Below are positions 10,230 through 18,534 of a DNA stretch of 64,000 nt, in pieces. Within the stretch, counting starts at the first letter, position 1, and each line of letters opens with the position of its first letter. Made by a program: the position numbers and the translations under genes. The notes below the pieces were generated by a model that was given only the letters and a program-made list of their open reading frames with translations, was not told where the DNA came from and ran no database searches. Location: assembly GCF_001922305.1 (NCBI RefSeq), contig NZ_CP018839.1, forward strand, positions 2,852,001 to 2,916,000, given 5' to 3'. Source of the stretch: Thauera chlorobenzoica. Lineage in GTDB: Bacteria; Pseudomonadota; Gammaproteobacteria; Burkholderiales; Rhodocyclaceae.

Positions 10230-10258
<29 letters not shown>
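9605..10258 (-). CDS. tesA: SGNH-family periplasmic esterase/lysophospholipase, TesA-like
   Basis: A 217-residue protein with a signal peptide (hydrophobic IATFFFIVLFAGTAHA, cleavage near residue 26), so it should act in the periplasm. SGNH blocks are complete: GDSLSAGYGL with the serine nucleophile, a central GANDGLRG, and a C-terminal DGIHPNAEAQ with the Asp-His pair. TesA homologues hydrolyse acyl-CoA, aryl esters and lysophospholipids. It is divergent from a ybbA-type ATPase as in Escherichia coli, but here the two 5' ends overlap by 29 bp. Confidence 0.92.
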
Positions 10259-10940
<682 letters not shown>

Positions 10941-11021
10941 GCGCGGCGCGGCAGCCGGGTTGCACCGCGCGCCGGCTGTGCGTCGGTTTCGCCCCGTATC
11001 CTGCGGTCGGTGGCGGCGGGC

Positions 11022-11861
11022 TCAGCTACCGTCGCCGAAGAGGTCGAGGATGCCGTCCAGCCCGCTGTGATCGAGGCAGCAATGGGCGACGTCGCGCAGC
11101 ACTGGCTTGGGACGGAAGGCGACGCCGAAGCCGGCCGCGCGCAGCATTGGGATGTCGTTGGCGCCATCTCCGGCGGCGATCACCTGGTCCTCGGCGAGGC
11201 CGAGTTCATCGCGCACGCGCTGCAGGTGGGCGGCTTTCGCCGCACCGTCGACGATGTCGCCGACGATGCGACCGGTGAGCCGGCCGTTGGCGACTTCGAG
11301 CGCGTTGGCGTAGGCGTGATCGAAGCCGAGCCGTGCCTGCAGGCGCTCGGTGAAGTAGGTGAAGCCGCCCGAAACGAGCATGGTGCGAAGCCCCGCCCGC
11401 TGCAGGCCCTGGAGCAGGCGTTCGGCGCCGGGGTTGAGCTGCAGGCGCTTTTCGTACACCTCGCCAAGGGCGCTCTCGGGCAGCCCCGCGAGCAGCGCCA
11501 CGCGGCGGCTCAGCGACTCGCGGAAATCAATCTCGCCCTGCATCGCCGCCTCGGTGATCGCCGCCACCTCGGCCTTCAGCCCCTGCATGTCGGCGATCTC
11601 GTCGATGCATTCGATGTTGATCAGGGTCGAATCCATGTCGGTGACGAACAGGCCGAAATCGGCCAGGCGGCGCCCTTCGGGCAGCCAGGCGTGGTCGAGC
11701 CGGGCCTCGGCGCAGGCGGCGAGCAGCCCTTCGTGGGGGCGGGCGCCGGAAAGGCGGAAGGAGCGCGGCGTGATCTGCTCGACCGCATGGGCGCCGGTGA
11801 GCGTGGCGATGCGCTCGAGCGCGGCGCGGTCGACGTCGCGGGCAAGGACCACCAGGTTCAT
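11022..11861 (-). CDS. serB: phosphoserine phosphatase
   Basis: A 279-residue HAD-superfamily enzyme that releases serine from O-phosphoserine, the last step of serine synthesis. The nucleophile motif is VTDMDSTLI (Asp75 and Asp77), motif II is LVSGGFTYF, and motif III/IV is IAAGDGANDIPML. A short N-terminal regulatory-like domain (about 70 residues) precedes the catalytic core, as usual for proteobacterial SerB. Its ATG overlaps the aroG stop by 4 bp, making an aroG-serB pair. Confidence 0.96.
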   Translation of the reverse strand: MNLVVLARDVDRAALERIATLTGAHAVEQITPRSFRLSGARPHEGLLAACAEARLDHAWLPEGRRLADFGLFVTDMDSTLINIECIDEIADMQGLKAEVAAITEAAMQGEIDFRESLSRRVALLAGLPESALGEVYEKRLQLNPGAERLLQGLQRAGLRTMLVSGGFTYFTERLQARLGFDHAYANALEVANGRLTGRIVGDIVDGAAKAAHLQRVRDELGLAEDQVIAAGDGANDIPMLRAAGFGVAFRPKPVLRDVAHCCLDHSGLDGILDLFGDGS

Positions 11862-12937
11862 GCGCTGCGCTCCCGCTGCGGCAGGGCGGTGCGCAACACC
11901 GCGGCGGCGTTGCGGATCATCTCTTCGGTGGTGTCCCAGCCGACGCAGGCGTCGGTGACCGAGCAGCCGTACCTGAGCTGGCCGAGGTCGGCCGGAATCG
12001 GCTGGTTGCCCGCTTCCAGGTTGCTCTCGACCATCAGGCCGATGATCGACTGGTTGCCTTCGCGGATCTGGTGCATGACGTCCTTCATCACCAGCGGCTG
12101 AAGCTCGGGCTTTTTCCACGAGTTGGCGTGCGAGCAGTCGACGACGATGTTCTTCGGCAGCTTGGCCTTGGCGAGCGCCTGTTCGGCGAGTGAGATCGAC
12201 ACCGTGTCGTAGTTCGGCCGCCCGCCGCCGCCGCGCAGCACGACGTGGCCGTAGCGGTTGCCGCGGGTGCGGGTGATTGCCGACTGGCCTTCGCTGTTGA
12301 TGCCGAGGAAGCTGTGCGGGCTGGCGGCCGAGATGATGGCGTTGATGGCGACGTCGAGATCGCCGTCGGTGGCGTTCTTGAACCCGACCGGGGTGGACAG
12401 GCCGGACGCCATCTCGCGGTGGGTCTGCGATTCGGAGGTGCGCGCGCCGATCGCGGTCCACGAGATCAGGTCGCCGTAGTACTGCGGCGCGATCGGGTCG
12501 AGCGCTTCGGTGGCGGTGGGCAGGCCGAGCTCGCAGACGTCGAGCAGGAACTTGCGCGCGCGCTCCATGCCGATGTCGATGCGGAAGGAATCGTCCATGA
12601 AGGGGTCGTTGATGAAGCCCTTCCAGCCGGTGGACGTGCGCGGCTTCTCGAAATACACCCGCATCACCAGCAGGAGACTGTCGGCGACCTCGTCGGCGAG
12701 CGCCTTCAGCCGGCGCGCATAGTCCAGGCCGGCCTCCGGATCGTGGATCGAGCATGGCCCGACCACCACGAACACGCGTGGGTCCTTGTGGTCGAGGATG
12801 TCCATCACCGCCTTGCGACCGGCCACCACCGAAGCCGCCGCCCGCTCGGTGAGCGGCACGCGCGCCTTGATTTCGTCCGGCGAGGGCATGTGGTCGAAGG
12901 CGACGACGTTGAGGTTTTCGGTCTGGGTGAGCGGCAT
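11858..12937 (-). CDS. aroG: 3-deoxy-7-phosphoheptulonate synthase (class I DAHP synthase)
   Basis: A 359-residue enzyme that condenses phosphoenolpyruvate and erythrose 4-phosphate to open the shikimate pathway. The class I signature is intact: VVGPCSIHDPEAGLDYA near residue 60, KPRTSTGWKGFINDP near 98, GARTSESQTHREMASG near 165 and the C-terminal DACVGWDTTE. Feedback specificity (Phe, Tyr or Trp) cannot be assigned from sequence alone. It is probably the first gene of an aroG-serB operon; a GC-rich intergenic stretch of about 190 bp separates it from the divergent tag. Confidence 0.95.
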   Translation of the reverse strand: MPLTQTENLNVVAFDHMPSPDEIKARVPLTERAAASVVAGRKAVMDILDHKDPRVFVVVGPCSIHDPEAGLDYARRLKALADEVADSLLLVMRVYFEKPRTSTGWKGFINDPFMDDSFRIDIGMERARKFLLDVCELGLPTATEALDPIAPQYYGDLISWTAIGARTSESQTHREMASGLSTPVGFKNATDGDLDVAINAIISAASPHSFLGINSEGQSAITRTRGNRYGHVVLRGGGGRPNYDTVSISLAEQALAKAKLPKNIVVDCSHANSWKKPELQPLVMKDVMHQIREGNQSIIGLMVESNLEAGNQPIPADLGQLRYGCSVTDACVGWDTTEEMIRNAAAVLRTALPQRERSA

Positions 12938-13091
12938 TGCGGGGACTCCGGTTACGGCCAGGGAAACGGGTAATTGTAACTCCCGCAGCGGGGAGTGGTC
13001 GTGGCGATGTGAGCGTCGCGGAACGGCACGAGGGCCGGCGATCGGGCGCGAGGCCGTGAGGTGGGACCGCCCCCGGGGGACGGCCGCGGGC

Positions 13092-13097
13092 TAGAAT
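13092..13097 (+). promoter_or_regulatory. putative -10 element (TAGAAT) for tag
   Basis: TAGAAT occurs 32 bases before the tag ATG, followed by an AACAGGAG ribosome-binding region. No clear -35 is visible. Confidence 0.4.
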
Positions 13098-13129
13098 TCC
13101 GCCAAATTATTCCGAACAGGAGCCTGTCG

Positions 13130-13696
13130 ATGCCCGAACGCTGCGCCTGGTGCGGCAACGATCCGCTCTATGTCGCCTACCACGACACCGAATGGGGCGT
13201 GCCCAGCCATGACGATCGCCACCTGTTCGAGATGCTGGTGCTCGAAGGCGCGCAGGCAGGGTTGAGCTGGCTCACCATCCTGAAGAAGCGCGAGCACTAC
13301 CGGCGTGCGTTCGACGGCTTCGATGCCGAGCGCGTCGCCCGTTACGGGGCGGAGGAGGTCGCCCGCCTGCTCGCCGATCCCGGCATCGTGCGCAACCGGC
13401 GGAAGGTGGAGGCGGCCATCGCCAATGCGTGCGCGACGCTGGCGGCGCACGAGCGCTTCGGTTCGCTCGATGCGTTTCTCTGGCGCTTCGTCGACGGCGT
13501 GCCGCGCGACGGCCGGCGCAGGATGGCAGCCGACGTCCCCGCCGAGACGACCGAGTCACGGGCGATGAGCGCCGAATTGAAACGGCTGGGGTTCCGCTTC
13601 GTCGGACCGACCGTGTGCTACGCCTTCATGCAGGCGGTGGGGATGGTCGATGATCACGTCGAGAGCTGTTTCCGCCACGCCGGGATCCGGTTATGA
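13130..13696 (+). CDS. tag: DNA-3-methyladenine glycosylase I
   Basis: A 188-residue base-excision enzyme removing 3-methyladenine from alkylated DNA. MPERCAWCGNDPLYVAYHDTEW gives the N-terminal zinc ligands Cys5 and His18, and the C-terminal MVDDHVESCFRH supplies the second His/Cys pair. LEGAQAGLSWLTILKKRE is the conserved helix-hairpin region. The ATG at 13130 is preceded by an AGGAG ribosome-binding site. The last 6 bp overlap the convergent VOC gene; tag itself looks complete at the normal family length. Confidence 0.96.
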   Translation: MPERCAWCGNDPLYVAYHDTEWGVPSHDDRHLFEMLVLEGAQAGLSWLTILKKREHYRRAFDGFDAERVARYGAEEVARLLADPGIVRNRRKVEAAIANACATLAAHERFGSLDAFLWRFVDGVPRDGRRRMAADVPAETTESRAMSAELKRLGFRFVGPTVCYAFMQAVGMVDDHVESCFRHAGIRL

Positions 13697-14107
13697 AGGT
13701 TCATCGGAGGGGCCAACCCAGAACAGTGGATTGTGTGCGATTTCCCATAGATAACCGTCAGGATCGGAAAAGTACCCTGCATAGCCACCCCACTCCGTCT
13801 TGCTGGCGGTCTTTGTGACCACCGCTCCAGCCGAGGCAGCCTGGGACATTACCTGGTCGACTTCGCGCTCTGAATTTACATTGTGCGCCAGAGCGAACCC
13901 AGCGAAGCCCCCCGAGGCTCCATCTACCTGCGCATCTGCCGCTAGAGCATCACGGCCGTACAAGCTCAGCCATGTGCCGTTCAAAGTAAAAAAGGCCACT
14001 TCCGGCGGAGAGTCCATTCGAGGAAAGCCAAGACCCCTTTCATAAAACTCAATCGAACGCTGCAAGTCACTCACGCCCAATGTAATCATGCTAATCCGTG
14101 GTTTCAT
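13691..14107 (-). CDS. VOC (glyoxalase/bleomycin-resistance) family protein
   Basis: A 138-residue protein with the vicinal-oxygen-chelate fold: MITLGVSDLQRSIEFYERGLGF at the N-terminus and GGYAGYFSDPDGYLWEIAHN at the C-terminus, with the usual glutamate ligand in WEIAHN. The substrate is unknown; relatives include antibiotic-resistance and lyase enzymes. Its base composition is visibly less GC-rich than the neighbours. The ATG follows a GGGAG ribosome-binding site 12 bp after the core of an attC-like site, which suggests it arrived as an integron-type cassette. Its stop lies next to and overlaps the tag 3' end. Confidence 0.88.
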   Translation of the reverse strand: MKPRISMITLGVSDLQRSIEFYERGLGFPRMDSPPEVAFFTLNGTWLSLYGRDALAADAQVDGASGGFAGFALAHNVNSEREVDQVMSQAASAGAVVTKTASKTEWGGYAGYFSDPDGYLWEIAHNPLFWVGPSDEPS

Positions 14108-14119
14108 GACTCCCTTCCC

Positions 14120-14204
14120 GCATAACGTAGAGCTGACCGGCGCTGCGCGGCCTCATCGCGCAGCGCCCAGCGACCGAAGGGAGCGAGGTCGAGCGACCTG
14201 TTAG
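14120..14204 (-). repeat. integron attC-like site, split by the adjacent IS element
   Basis: Read on the minus strand, removing the IS and one TTAG copy rejoins ACCTAAC (fits RYYYAAC) to AGGTC then GCTCGACC, followed after a variable part by GGTCAGC, TCTAC and GTTATGC (near GTTRRRY). GCTCGACC and GGTCAGC pair with one extra base, as expected for L'' and L' boxes. An inner hairpin GGCGCTGCGCG/CGCGCAGCGCC has a perfect 11-bp stem. Reconstituted length is about 87 bp, inside the attC range. The orientation places the VOC gene as the next cassette. The core GTTATGC deviates by one base from consensus and the arms are asymmetric. Confidence 0.55.
14201..14204. repeat. left target-site duplication (TTAG) of the IS5-family element
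   Basis: TTAG immediately precedes the left inverted repeat and is repeated at 15592-15595 immediately after the right inverted repeat, giving a 4-bp duplication. Confidence 0.8.
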
Positions 14205-15591
14205 CAGGATGTTGATTTAATAGGTTTTCCAGCATCCATGCGGGTTGTGAGGCTGATATAATTACATCTGCATTAAGAAACTGATTATTCTCATGCGCGG
14301 CATCGACCATAAACAGAACGCCCTGTTCAGCTACGTCAATATCGAAGACCGCATTGACCGGGATCATCCGTTGCGCCGGATCAAAACGCTGGCCGATATG
14401 GTTCTGCGCACGATGTCGCCGCAATTCGATGCGTTGTATGCCGATGGTGGCCGCCCGTCGATTGCACCGGAACGCTTGTTGCGGGCGTCGCTGTTGCAAT
14501 GTCTGTTTTCGATTCGCTCGGAGCGTGCGCTGGTCGAGCATATCGATTTCAACATGATGTTCCGGTGGTTCGTCGGCATGACGCTGGACGAGCCGGTCTG
14601 GGATCACTCGACGTTCAGCGCCAATCGCGAGCGGCTCCTCAAGGAGAGCGTGATGCGCGAGTTCTTCGGTGGCGTGGTGGCGATCGCCGAATGGGCCGAG
14701 CTGGTGTCGGACGAGCATTTCAGTGTCGACGGCTCGCTGTTGCGGGCGTGGGCCTCGCACAAGAGCATGATGGCCCGGGACGGCTCCGACGAGCCGCCCG
14801 GACCGGATCAGGGACGCAACCCCGAGGTGGACTTTCGCGGCAAGAAGCGCTCGAACAAGACGCACGTCTCGCGCACCGACCCGCAGGCCCTGCTCGCCAG
14901 CAAGGGCGGCGGCGTGGCGTACCTGAGCTACACCACGCATGCGTTGGCCGAGAATCGTCACGGTCTGATCGTCGATGTCCACACTACGACCGCCACCGGA
15001 ACCGCTGAGCGTGAGGCGGCGTTGGTGATGGCCAGGCGCAGCATCAAGCCCGGCAATTCGGCGCACAAGCCGACGCTGGCGGCCGACCGGGGGTACGACA
15101 CCGCCGAGTTCATCGCCGCGCTCGAGCCGCTGGGCATTGCCCCGCATGTCGCGGCCAAGGTCAAGGGCAGCGCCGTGCCCAATGAGGTGAAGTCGTCCCC
15201 CGGTTACGCGGTCAGCCTGCGCCGACGCAAGATGATCGAAGAGGCCTTTGGCTGGGCGAAGGATATCGGCACGCTGCGCCATGCGATGGCGCGTGGGCTG
15301 GATCGAATCCGTGCGCATGCGTTGCTCAATTTCTCGGCTTATAACCTGACGAGATTGGGCAATCTGCTGGCGCCGTAATTCGCGGGCGCCCTGGCGCCCT
15401 GCGGATGGGAAACGTTGTAGTCGAAAAACCATGTCTTTGCGGCGACAGGAGCGCTGCTGATTTGCGGTAGCACAATCGACGGAAAAGTCAGCTTGAATCG
15501 GCATGATCACGGGGAAAGCGGGCGATTTTCAAAGTCGATTTTTCCCCGGGGACTGGAAACCGAAGGTGAACCCGAGATTTTCAACACCCTG
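14205..15591 (+). mobile_element. complete IS5-family insertion sequence, 1387 bp
   Basis: The element is bounded by imperfect terminal inverted repeats, CAGGATGTTGA at 14205-14215 and, on the other strand, CAGGGTGTTGA at 15581-15591, with one mismatch in 11. TTAG flanks both ends as a target duplication. It carries one intact transposase gene and an unusual non-coding 3' segment of about 210 bp between the transposase stop and the right end. The intact ends, gene and duplication suggest a relatively recent, possibly still mobile, insertion. Confidence 0.85.
14293..15378 (+). CDS. IS5-family transposase (DDE type)
   Basis: A 361-residue transposase. The N-terminal part (HPLRRIKTLADMVL, then FSIRSERALVEHIDFNMMF) is the DNA-binding/dimerisation region of IS5/IS1182-like enzymes. 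The catalytic acids are visible in HFSVDGSLLRAWAS (Asp), TLAADRGYDTAEF (Asp) and KMIEEAFGWAKDIG (Glu), so the DDE triad seems intact. No frameshift or internal stop is seen, so the enzyme is probably functional. It cuts and rejoins the ends of its own element. Confidence 0.93.
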   Translation: MRGIDHKQNALFSYVNIEDRIDRDHPLRRIKTLADMVLRTMSPQFDALYADGGRPSIAPERLLRASLLQCLFSIRSERALVEHIDFNMMFRWFVGMTLDEPVWDHSTFSANRERLLKESVMREFFGGVVAIAEWAELVSDEHFSVDGSLLRAWASHKSMMARDGSDEPPGPDQGRNPEVDFRGKKRSNKTHVSRTDPQALLASKGGGVAYLSYTTHALAENRHGLIVDVHTTTATGTAEREAALVMARRSIKPGNSAHKPTLAADRGYDTAEFIAALEPLGIAPHVAAKVKGSAVPNEVKSSPGYAVSLRRRKMIEEAFGWAKDIGTLRHAMARGLDRIRAHALLNFSAYNLTRLGNLLAP

Positions 15592-15595
15592 TTAG
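15592..15595. repeat. right target-site duplication (TTAG) of the IS5-family element
   Basis: Second copy of the 4-bp duplication. Together with the following GT it completes GTTAGGT, a perfect GTTRRRY core, once the IS is removed. Confidence 0.8.
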
Positions 15596-15611
15596 GTCCA
15601 CTGCTACGCAG

Positions 15612-15683
15612 TTGCACGCTTGTAGGCATCCACAATCCCCTGGTGGAAATACTTTCTGCATGTCGCCTGCTGTCATGAGGTGG
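15612..15683 (-). pseudogene. possible 3' remnant of a cassette gene
   Basis: On the minus strand an open frame reading CRKYFHQGIVDAYKRATA ends in a TAG a few bases before the ACCTAAC end of the attC-like site, where the stop codon of an upstream integron cassette gene would lie. There is no start codon or upstream body; a TGA lies just before it and corA begins beyond. It is either the stump of a lost cassette gene or chance. The stretch 15596-15707 otherwise holds nothing recognisable. Confidence 0.25.
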
Positions 15684-15707
15684 GATTACACAAATGAACG
15701 GAGCCCG

Positions 15708-16673
15708 TCACAGCCATTTCGCTTTCCTGAAGCGCCACCACAGGAAGGCGCTCGTGCCTGCGATCGTGGCGATGCCGAAGGGGTAGCCGTACTGCCACTC
15801 GAGCTCGGGCATGTGGGCGAAGTTCATGCCCCAGATGCCGGCGAAGGCGGTGGCGACGGCGAAGATCCCGGCCCAGGCGGCGAGCCGCTTGGCGATCTCG
15901 GTCTGGTCGATGGCGACCATCGACAGGTTGACCTGGATTGCGGTGACGATGGTGTCGCGGATGCTGTCGAGCGAGGCGTTGAGCCGGGTCAGGTGGTCGT
16001 ACACGTCTCGGAAGTAATGCCGGCTGTTGGCGCAGACTTCGGGCACGCGGCCGCTGTGCAGCTTGCCGGCGGCTTCCATCAGCGGCGTCACCGCATGCTT
16101 GAGGAGGGTGACCTTGCGTTTCAGGCGATACAGCCGGCGGATGCTGGAGTGCGCCGCGCCCTTGGTGAAAATGCGTTCTTCGAGCGCTTCGAGCTCGGAT
16201 TCGAGGCCTTCGATGACCGGGAAGTAGCGATCGACGACGGCGTCCATCAAGGCGTAGAACACGTAGCCCGCGCCTTTCGCGAGCATTTTCGGCTCGCGCT
16301 CGCAACGGCGGCGCACGTCGAGAAAGCCGCGCTCGCTGCGGTTGCGCACCGACAGGATGTAGTTGGCGCCGACGAACACGTGCACTTCGCCGACTTCGAG
16401 GACGCCGTCCTTGTCCTCGATGAGGTGCATCACCGCGAACAGCTCGTTCTCGTATTCCTCGACTTTCGGGCGCTGGTGGCCGTGGTGGGCGTCTTCGACG
16501 GCGAGTTCGTGGAGGCCGAACTCCGCTTTCATCTGCGCGAGTTCCTCGGCCGTCGGGTCCTTGAGCGCGACCCAGATGAAGGTGTCGGCGCGCTGCAGGT
16601 AGTCGCTGATCGCCGCGACCGGGATGTCTGCGAGCTTGCGCCCGTGCTGGTAGGCGGTGCAGTTGATGAGCAT
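15708..16673 (-). CDS. corA: CorA magnesium/cobalt transporter
   Basis: A 321-residue inner-membrane channel. The long acidic and basic cytoplasmic N-terminal domain (about 260 residues) is followed by two C-terminal membrane helices; between them lies the GMN signature (GIWGMNFAHMPELEWQYGYPFG), and the tail ends in a basic RKAKWL. These are the hallmarks of CorA, which carries Mg2+ and some Co2+ or Ni2+. It lies 26 bp after the GGDEF-EAL gene stop and may be read with it. The gene appears intact despite the mobile DNA next to its 3' end. Confidence 0.95.
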   Translation of the reverse strand: MLINCTAYQHGRKLADIPVAAISDYLQRADTFIWVALKDPTAEELAQMKAEFGLHELAVEDAHHGHQRPKVEEYENELFAVMHLIEDKDGVLEVGEVHVFVGANYILSVRNRSERGFLDVRRRCEREPKMLAKGAGYVFYALMDAVVDRYFPVIEGLESELEALEERIFTKGAAHSSIRRLYRLKRKVTLLKHAVTPLMEAAGKLHSGRVPEVCANSRHYFRDVYDHLTRLNASLDSIRDTIVTAIQVNLSMVAIDQTEIAKRLAAWAGIFAVATAFAGIWGMNFAHMPELEWQYGYPFGIATIAGTSAFLWWRFRKAKWL

Positions 16674-16699
16674 GGCAAGCAGGCCCGGCGAGGACGCCG

Positions 16700-18469
16700 T
16701 CAGTAGGCGCCGGTCGGGGCGTCCGCCGTTTGCGGGCCGGGGGCGGGAGCGATGTCGCGCAGCAGCCGGCCGGGGTTTTCCCGGTCGTCGATGATCAGCA
16801 TTTCCGCCTGGGCGGCGGTGACCGGACGCGAATACAGGAAACCCTGGGCGAATTCGGCCCCCAGTCCGCGCAGCAGCGCTTCCTGGGCGGGGAGTTCGAC
16901 GCCCTCGCAGACGACTTCGCGGCCCAGCTTGTGGGCGAGGTTGAGGATGGTTTCGACGAAGCTGCGGTCGGCCGCCCGGTCGTGAACGTGGCGGATGAAG
17001 GAGCGGTCGACCTTCAGGGTGTCGATCGGCAGACGGTGCAGGTAGGACAGCGAGGAATAGCCGGTGCCGAAGTCGTCGAGCATCAGTTTGAGCCGGGTGC
17101 GCTTGAGGGCGGCCATCAGCTCGATCGCGCGATCACCGTCTTCCATCGCCGCGCTTTCGGTGATCTCGAGCTTCAGGTGGCGCGGGGAAAGTCCGCTCTC
17201 GCGCAGGGTGCGGCGGATCTCCGGCAGCAGGTCGGGGTGGGTGAGCTGGCGTGCGGACAGGTTGACGCTGACGGTCAGCGCCGGGCGGCGCGGGAAGGCG
17301 AGCTGCCAGCGGCGCATCTGGGCGCATGCGGTGTCGAGCATCCAGCGCCCGATGGGGACGATCAGGCCGCTGTCTTCGGCCAGCGGGATGAATTCGGCGG
17401 GGGAAATGAGCCCGCGGTCGGGGTGGTTCCAGCGCACCAGTGCTTCGAAGCCGACCAGCCGGGTGTCGCGCAGACGCACGATCGGCTGGTAATAGGCTTC
17501 GAATTGATTGCGCTCGAGCGCACGGCGCAGATCGAGCTCGAGGTCGAGCCGGCGCAGGGCTTCTTCGTGCATGCCGCGGTCGAACATCGCATAGCCGCCG
17601 CCGCCCTGGGTCTTGGCCCGGTTCATCGCCAGGCTGGCGTCGCGGAGCATGACGTCCGGGTGGTCGTAGTGGGAATTGTTCAGCGTCATTCCCGCCGACA
17701 TGCTGGCGAAGACTTCATGTTCGTGCAGGTGGAAAGGCAGGACGCAGCTTTCCTGCAGGCGCTTGATGACCCGCACCGGGGAGGTGGGGTCCTTGATGTC
17801 TTCGAGCAGGATGCCGAACTCGTCGCCGCCGAGGCGCGCGATCATGTCGGTCGGCCGGGTGGAGCGGCGCAGCAGGTTGGCGATCTCGATCAGCAGCAGA
17901 TCGCCGATGCGGTTGCCGAGGCTGTGGTTGATGACGCTGAAGCGGTCGATGCCGCAGTGGATGACGGCGAACTGGAGCTGCTTGTTGCGCTGGGCGCGTT
18001 GCATCGCATGATTGACGCGGTCGAGGAACAGGCCGCGGTTGGGCAGGCCGGTCAGTCCATCGACGAAGACTTCCGGCAGCCGGGCTTCGTGCTCCGACAG
18101 GTTCACCCCGGTCTCGTGCGCCGAAGCGTAGAACAGCATGTGGTCGGGGTCGAAGCTGACGCTCCACGCCAGGCCGACATAGGTGCCGTCGCTTCTGCGA
18201 CAGCGGCACGAAAAGCGCACCGTCGACAACTCGTCGCCGATGCGGCACAGGCGGTCGATCATGTCCTCGCGGTCGAGTTCGTGCACGACCTCGATGAACG
18301 GGTGCCAGCGCAGTGCGTCCTGACCGAGGCCGAGCACTTCCTGCCATGACTCGCTCATCATCTGGATCACCCAGTTCTCGTCGAGAACCATCAGCAGGGC
18401 ACCCGGCAGCCTGAAAAACGCACTTTCGACAGGAAAGGCCTGCGGAGGTTTTCGATAAACGGACATCAT
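16700..18469 (-). CDS. PAS-GGDEF-EAL cyclic-di-GMP enzyme
   Basis: A 589-residue cytoplasmic protein with no clear membrane helix. A PAS-like sensor (about residues 18-125) precedes a GGDEF domain (about 140-300) and an EAL domain (about 315-560). The cyclase signature is an exact GGDEF (ARLGGDEFGILL), with an RPTD inhibitory I-site five residues before it. The phosphodiesterase side is also intact: EALVRW, NLSARQL, EITES, LDDFGTGYSSL, KVDRSF and EGVE. Both activities are therefore possible, and the net direction cannot be told. An ATGATG start gives two equivalent methionines. Confidence 0.93.
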   Translation of the reverse strand: MMSVYRKPPQAFPVESAFFRLPGALLMVLDENWVIQMMSESWQEVLGLGQDALRWHPFIEVVHELDREDMIDRLCRIGDELSTVRFSCRCRRSDGTYVGLAWSVSFDPDHMLFYASAHETGVNLSEHEARLPEVFVDGLTGLPNRGLFLDRVNHAMQRAQRNKQLQFAVIHCGIDRFSVINHSLGNRIGDLLLIEIANLLRRSTRPTDMIARLGGDEFGILLEDIKDPTSPVRVIKRLQESCVLPFHLHEHEVFASMSAGMTLNNSHYDHPDVMLRDASLAMNRAKTQGGGGYAMFDRGMHEEALRRLDLELDLRRALERNQFEAYYQPIVRLRDTRLVGFEALVRWNHPDRGLISPAEFIPLAEDSGLIVPIGRWMLDTACAQMRRWQLAFPRRPALTVSVNLSARQLTHPDLLPEIRRTLRESGLSPRHLKLEITESAAMEDGDRAIELMAALKRTRLKLMLDDFGTGYSSLSYLHRLPIDTLKVDRSFIRHVHDRAADRSFVETILNLAHKLGREVVCEGVELPAQEALLRGLGAEFAQGFLYSRPVTAAQAEMLIIDDRENPGRLLRDIAPAPGPQTADAPTGAY

Positions 18470-18520
18470 GGGCAGTTACTCGGTGGTTTTTCCAATGATA
18501 CGGGGCTGAGCGGGGTTCAG

Positions 18521-18534
18521 TGAACGTATGTTCA
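18521..18534. promoter_or_regulatory. 14-bp perfect palindrome upstream of the GGDEF-EAL gene
   Basis: TGAACGTATGTTCA is a perfect inverted repeat located directly after the mfd stop codon and about 50 bp before the GGDEF-EAL start. It may be an operator for that gene. It resembles the LexA box of Gram-positive bacteria (GAAC-N4-GTTC), but betaproteobacterial LexA normally uses CTGT-N8-ACAG, so no regulator is assigned. Confidence 0.35.

Noticed and set aside
15493..15678. Short plus-strand open frame in the right end of the IS
   Set aside because: It runs across the IS end into flanking DNA and has no family match or ribosome-binding site.
18521..18534. LexA/SOS box reading of the palindrome TGAACGTATGTTCA
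   Set aside because: It fits the Gram-positive LexA consensus, but betaproteobacterial LexA uses CTGT-N8-ACAG, so it is kept only as an unassigned operator.
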